40,367 nt of DNA, taken from the IMG/VR virus record IMGVR_UViG_3300034072_001401, positions 1 to 40,367 of that record; one strand, given 5' to 3'. Shown in pieces: positions 37,021-40,367 of the stretch. This stretch comes from a virus. The translations under genes were made by a program, and so were the position numbers. The stretch's first letter is position 1. Each line of letters starts with the position of its first letter. The notes under the pieces were generated by a model. It did not search any database. It was not told where the DNA came from and was given only the letters and a program-made list of their open reading frames with translations.

Positions 37021-37338
37021 TCACCCTCCCTTGATCGACTTGATGATGCCAGCAAGCGCCTGGCCGCCGAACAGGAACGCGACCAGCCAGTAGAGCGCAT
37101 CGGGATAGGCCTTCAGTAGCGCCGCCATGGCCGCCGCCATGCGTAAACCGGCACCGGGCACGATGGCCTCTACAGCGCCGACGATGACAACCCCCAGCCC
37201 CATTGTGACAACCCCCAGCGCCCAGAGCAGCGCCGGGCGTGCAAGGCGGATGATCGCGGCCTGCCAATCAGGCACCGCATGATCGAGCGCAAAGGGATCG
37301 TCGGTGCCTGCATTGCCCTCAGGGTGCAGGTCGGTCAC
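37021..37338 (-). CDS. Holin (3TM type)
   Basis: 105 residues from GTG 37338, overlapping the endolysin stop (GTGA). N-terminal acidic tail (EGNAGTDDPFALDHAVPDW), then ARPALLWALGVVTMGLGVVIVGAVEAIV, an AAAMAALL segment and LYWLVAFLFGGQALAGIIKSI. Two or three spans, the pattern of 3TM holins of proteobacterial phages. It lies between the GH19 endolysin and i-spanin, so the role is clear from context. It times lysis by opening the inner membrane. Confidence 0.82.
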   Translation of the reverse strand: MTDLHPEGNAGTDDPFALDHAVPDWQAAIIRLARPALLWALGVVTMGLGVVIVGAVEAIVPGAGLRMAAAMAALLKAYPDALYWLVAFLFGGQALAGIIKSIKGG

Positions 37339-37931
37339 AACATCAGCTTTCTGGCGCGGTTGGTCTGCGCGATGCGATCAGCCAGGCCGTTGGTCCCGCC
37401 GTTGATGAGCCGGGTGACGCGCATGATGTCGTCCGCGTCGGCCGCCGCGTTGATCTTTCGCGACTGCCAGTAATCGAGTGCGATACGCAGGCCGATGCCG
37501 GGTTGCGCGGCCAACGTCGGCTCTGCCTCCAACGGCAGGCCAAGACGCGCGCCGACTGCGCGATAGTTGGCCCTCCCGGTCAATTGGATAGGCCCGCGGC
37601 CCTTGTAGCGCCGCCCGTCACCCTTCGTGGTATTGCCGAGATCGCGCCGCCCCTCATAGGCCGCACCGCTGGCGATCTCCTCCATGTAGCGGAAAAGGCC
37701 TGACTCATGGGCGAGCTGCCCCATGAAGTGCGTCAGGCGCAGCGGGGTGAAGATGGCATAGGGACCACCATGCTGAGCCAGCGATGCGCCGATGCCCTCG
37801 CAATTCGCCCGGTTCTGACCGCGCGACATATACAGGCACAGTGCCGTCATCGTGCGCGGCCCATTGATGCCATCGATCGCGCCGGGGTTATAGCCAGCGG
37901 CAAGCAGGCGCTGTTGAAGTTCGCGGATCAC
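37335..37931 (-). CDS. Endolysin: peptidoglycan-binding-like start plus GH19 lysozyme
   Basis: 198 residues from GTG 37931 (GTGA overlap). The start (IRELQQRLLAAGYNPGAIDGINGPRTMTALCLYM) is a PG_binding_1-type repeat. The GH19 domain has LTHFMGQLAHESGLFRYMEE with catalytic Glu76 and the invariant YKGRGPIQLTGRANYRAVG, then IALDYWQSRKINAAADADDIMRVTRLINGG. No signal peptide, so it depends on the holin. It should cleave the glycan backbone of the host wall at lysis. Confidence 0.95.
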   Translation of the reverse strand: MIRELQQRLLAAGYNPGAIDGINGPRTMTALCLYMSRGQNRANCEGIGASLAQHGGPYAIFTPLRLTHFMGQLAHESGLFRYMEEIASGAAYEGRRDLGNTTKGDGRRYKGRGPIQLTGRANYRAVGARLGLPLEAEPTLAAQPGIGLRIALDYWQSRKINAAADADDIMRVTRLINGGTNGLADRIAQTNRARKLML

Positions 37932-38188
37932 CGTCCCGTCTCCTTATCCATGCGCTCTTTCAGCGCGATCGTGTTGCTGTCGATGCGCTCGAGCCTGACG
38001 AGGATCTGCGTCATCTCGGTCGAGCGGGCGCGGTCTGCGGCTTCCACCGAGACGATCCGCTTTTCGTGGTCCTGCACCGATTGCCAAAGCGCGCCGCCGC
38101 CGAACGCGAGGCCCAAAACGTTGATGATGAGCGCCCCTGCGGCGATGTATTCTGCGCGTTGCACTTGGGTTCCTTGTGAGTTTGGCAT
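37928..38188 (-). CDS. Small membrane / coiled-coil protein of lysis cassette
   Basis: 86 residues. One span near residues 14-36 (AAGALIINVLGLAFGGGALW), then a coiled coil (VQDHEKRIVSVEAADRARSTEMTQILVRLERIDSNTIALKERM). ATG 38188 lies two bases after the fibre stop. The layout resembles small holin-like or antiholin/regulator proteins, or another spanin-type subunit; which one cannot be decided. No family named. Confidence 0.6.
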   Translation of the reverse strand: MPNSQGTQVQRAEYIAAGALIINVLGLAFGGGALWQSVQDHEKRIVSVEAADRARSTEMTQILVRLERIDSNTIALKERMDKETGR

Positions 38189-38190
38189 GG

Positions 38191-39711
38191 TCAGGCCGCT
38201 TCCAATGCCGCAATGCGCGCTTCCAGATCCGCCTGCATCGCCGCCTGGGCCGCGATCAGCCAGAACGCCAGCTGGTCGGACCGCACGCCGTAGCGGTCGC
38301 CCGCTTCCAGCGTGACGCGGGTTTCGCCGGTTGGCTGCATCTCGGTTTCTTCATAGGGCTCGTCGACCTCGACCATCGCGGGCTGGCCAGTGGCGGGATC
38401 GATCAGCGTGCTGGGCCGCATCACCTTGCGCGTCTTGGGGACGGTGACCTCGGCCATCACCGGCTCGGTCTGCTCCTCCCACTGGTCGTGGCAGGCCCAC
38501 GCGTAGCGCTGCCAATCCAGCCCCTCTTCCTTCATGATCTGGAAAGCCCGCTGCGCCCTGACACCGAAGTGCAGCCGCGCGCCGTCCTCGCCCTTCTCGG
38601 CGATGGCATCGTTCCACTGATAGATGCCGAGCTCGGCAATGATCCGCTTGGCCGCGCGCAGCTCGGCGGCGTTCAGTTCGCCGCGCCAGTGCTTCTCGCG
38701 CTCGTCGGAGGTGACCGTGGGCGATGCCGCGAAGTACGAATTGTTTATGCGCAGCGAGGCACTCGCCAAATTCTGTGTCGCGTCGGCGCCGGGGAGGATG
38801 TGCCCGCTCGGGTCAATCGACAAACGGCGGTTCGAGCCAACACGAATCTCAAAGCCGTCGTTGCTAACGCCGGTGACATAGGGGTTGATCGTGACGGTAT
38901 TGCCGCCCGCAAAATCGCCGGTGAGGCTGAGAGCAGTCACTCCCCCAGGCACTGCGACCGAAAGTCGAGATGCAGGCACTGTCGTCCCAATACCGACGTT
39001 GCCCGTCCCCTTAATCCGCATCACTTCCGTGCCACCGGACAGCTCGAAGGCCATGTCACTGACCGCAGTTGCTGCGTGGTTGTGGTAAACGCGGATGGCG
39101 CCTGTGCCGCCGGTTCCGCCGCCGGCGTTCAGATAACCACCAATTGAAATCGCAGTGCTCGAGGCGGTTACCGAGGTCGTGTTGAATGTCGCGGCGTAAA
39201 CGTCGCTGCTCATTACGGCCAGCTTTGCGTTTGCCCCCAAACTAGCATTGCCGATGCCGAGATTGCCGTTGCCGTCGAGGATCATCCGCCCGACGCCACC
39301 GGTGGAGAAGCCGAGAACGTTACTGCCTGCGCGATAGAACCCCGTGTCCTGATCACCGCTAAACCGAAACGCCGGCGTCGCGGCCGAGCCATCCGGGAAC
39401 AGGCCCGCGCCGATGCCGTCGCGGACCGTGGCGAAGGATGCGAGCAGGCTTTGCGTTTCCCCGATCAGGTCGGCGATGCGACCGCGCAGAGGCGCGATGG
39501 CGTAGCTCTGACCGCTGGCAGTGCTGCCGAGATAAGCCGGGCTGATCGTCAGGGACGTGTTCGATGCGATGTCCGTGATCTCATAGGTCCGACCATCCGG
39601 GCCTAGAAACCCCTCGCCGACGCTCGCGTTGGCGATGAACGCGGTGCCGCTGCCGGTAACGGTGGCGCTGCCGTTGGTGAGGGAAACGGTTCCCGAGCGA
39701 TACCAAGCCAA
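38191..39711 (-). CDS. Tail fibre / spike with C-terminal S74 intramolecular chaperone
   Basis: 506 residues from TTG 39711, supported by AAAGGAG seven bases upstream. The N-terminal beta domain (GTVSLTNGSATVTGSGTAFIA) is typical of tail-attachment parts. Repeated short beta stretches (ILDGNGNLGIGNASLG; EVMRIKGTGNVGIGTTVP) suggest a trimeric fibre. TVTSDEREKHWRGELNAAELRAAKRI begins the Peptidase_S74 chaperone at Ser335-Asp336, the usual self-cleavage point, with ARLHFGVRAQRAFQIM following. The C-terminus is a coiled coil. It follows J and precedes lysis genes, so it is likely an adhesion fibre that trims itself after trimerisation. Confidence 0.9.
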   Translation of the reverse strand: MAWYRSGTVSLTNGSATVTGSGTAFIANASVGEGFLGPDGRTYEITDIASNTSLTISPAYLGSTASGQSYAIAPLRGRIADLIGETQSLLASFATVRDGIGAGLFPDGSAATPAFRFSGDQDTGFYRAGSNVLGFSTGGVGRMILDGNGNLGIGNASLGANAKLAVMSSDVYAATFNTTSVTASSTAISIGGYLNAGGGTGGTGAIRVYHNHAATAVSDMAFELSGGTEVMRIKGTGNVGIGTTVPASRLSVAVPGGVTALSLTGDFAGGNTVTINPYVTGVSNDGFEIRVGSNRRLSIDPSGHILPGADATQNLASASLRINNSYFAASPTVTSDEREKHWRGELNAAELRAAKRIIAELGIYQWNDAIAEKGEDGARLHFGVRAQRAFQIMKEEGLDWQRYAWACHDQWEEQTEPVMAEVTVPKTRKVMRPSTLIDPATGQPAMVEVDEPYEETEMQPTGETRVTLEAGDRYGVRSDQLAFWLIAAQAAMQADLEARIAALEAA

Positions 39712-39723
39712 TGTGCTGCTCCT

Positions 39724-40367
39724 TTACGTGATTTGTTCGGTGCTGATGAGGGTGATCTGCTGAGAGAGGCTGTCTTCCAGGCTGACCGTGGATGTGAGGC
39801 CGCCGACCGAGCGGCTGATCATGCTGACGCGATAGGTGAAGGCGCCGGTGCCGCCCGTGTTGTCGGTGAAGCTGGCCCCGCTGTTGATCTCGATAAGCGC
39901 AAAGCCCGGTTCGGCGGGGCCGAAACCATCCTCGCCTGACGCCGTGCCGTTGAAGGTATATTCCCCAACCGTAGTAAAACCTCCGCCGCCAACATCCCGC
40001 TCGACCCGGATCACCGCTTGTGGCGTTCCGGTGTAGGCAAAAGCATCGGTAATTTGGACTGTGCGGCGGTAGTAGCAGCCAACGCTGATCTGCTTGACCC
40101 CGCCGTCAGTGGCGAACGGGCCGACGATGATCTGCGCATTGCTGGCAATCGACGTTCCGGTGCCGCTGTTCTTGTAGAAGTTGCTGCCCAGACGCAGGCC
40201 GTAAACACCATCCCCGGTGACATCGAGGTAGAACAGCGCATCCTCCTCGTTGCAGAGGTGGATCGCGCGGCTCGGGCCGAACCACTGGATGAACTGGCTA
40301 TCGACGCCGAACCCGGCCCCGATCACCAGCATGTTCGTGCCGTTGTCCATCACGACCTTGCCGTTTT
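39724..40367 (-). CDS. Central tail-tip protein (J-like), C-terminal part
   Basis: The last ~214 codons of the gene that begins at 3952; bases 40269-40367 repeat 1-99. It reads GKVVMDNGTNMLVIGAGFGVDSQFIQWFGPSRA, then beta-rich sequence including RTVQITDAFAYTGTPQAVIRVERDVGGGGFTTVGEYTF and a final EDSLSQQITLISTEQIT, TAA at 39724. This end follows the DUF1983-like segment as in other J proteins and is likely the outermost, receptor-facing domain. The fibre's ribosome-binding site lies directly at this stop. On its own it would look like a 209-residue protein; that reading is an artefact of the break. Confidence 0.88.
   Translation of the reverse strand, partial: NGKVVMDNGTNMLVIGAGFGVDSQFIQWFGPSRAIHLCNEEDALFYLDVTGDGVYGLRLGSNFYKNSGTGTSIASNAQIIVGPFATDGGVKQISVGCYYRRTVQITDAFAYTGTPQAVIRVERDVGGGGFTTVGEYTFNGTASGEDGFGPAEPGFALIEINSGASFTDNTGGTGAFTYRVSMISRSVGGLTSTVSLEDSLSQQITLISTEQIT
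40269..40367. repeat. Right copy of 99-bp terminal direct repeat
   Basis: Identical to 1-99; see the left copy. One copy should be removed when the genome is closed. Confidence 0.93.

Noticed and set aside
40269-40367. Physical direct terminal repeat of a linear virion genome
   Set aside because: It lies in the middle of a coding frame far from the terminase, and its length equals a common assembler overlap; an assembly closure is more likely.

Overview
The window is a complete temperate phage (or excised prophage) genome, linearised arbitrarily. Bases 1-99 are identical to bases 40269-40367, so the molecule closes into a circle of about 40,268 bp, and the break falls inside the largest gene, the central tail-tip protein. 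The phage is a siphovirus by gene content: HK97-type head genes, a long tape measure, and a tail tip arranged like that of the alphaproteobacterial gene transfer agents (GTA). GC-rich DNA, GTA-like tail genes and small proteins that resemble sphingomonad phage families suggest an alphaproteobacterial host, probably Sphingomonadales. That host call is inference from recognised families, not a database result.

Layout. (1) Late region, leftward: HNH nuclease (17237), terminase, portal, S49 protease, capsid, connectors, tail tube, frameshifted tail chaperone, tape measure and tail tip. It runs through position 1, re-enters at the right edge, and continues into an S74-chaperoned fibre, a lysis cassette (small membrane protein, GH19 endolysin, holin, i-spanin) and a strong terminator at 35864-35892. 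This is potentially one ~21.6 kb transcript, with a terminator-like hairpin in its leader at 17270-17304. (2) Leftward early operon, 27619 to 18001: Cro-like protein, CII-like protein, DNA-binding proteins, a phage sliding clamp (DnaN), an MT-A70 adenine methyltransferase, a cytosine-methyltransferase-like protein, a D5-type primase-helicase, a possible origin (18.56-18.87 kb) and a DUF6362 protein. (3) Immunity region, 27.6-28.6 kb: a short HTH repressor whose mRNA is probably leaderless, overlapped by a lipoprotein gene, and flanked by operators of the form GTTTC-N7-GAAAC. (4) Rightward early operon, 28655 to 33672: small proteins, secreted SNase, DUF5131, DUF4326, excisionase and tyrosine integrase. 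(5) attP at 33.67-33.94 kb, carrying the 5' half of tRNA-Arg(UCU), a candidate promoter for it and repeated integrase arm-type sites. (6) Accessory ('moron') block, 33.96-36.4 kb: a membrane protein, a LexA-box-like site, a Cas2/SinR-like protein, and a degenerate ImmA/IrrE-like protein with a small partner. A further lone forward gene (DUF3892) sits at 17.7 kb.

How it works together (inference). The HTH repressor would bind four perfect operators plus one degenerate one. It would shut off both early operons through nearly identical promoter-operator modules and control its own start. On induction, the leftward operon makes the replication and modification proteins and the rightward one makes Xis and Int for excision. 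Late genes then read through the leader hairpin around the circle to lysis. The lipoprotein coupled to the repressor and the genes next to attP are the best candidates for functions expressed in the lysogen, such as superinfection exclusion or host modulation.
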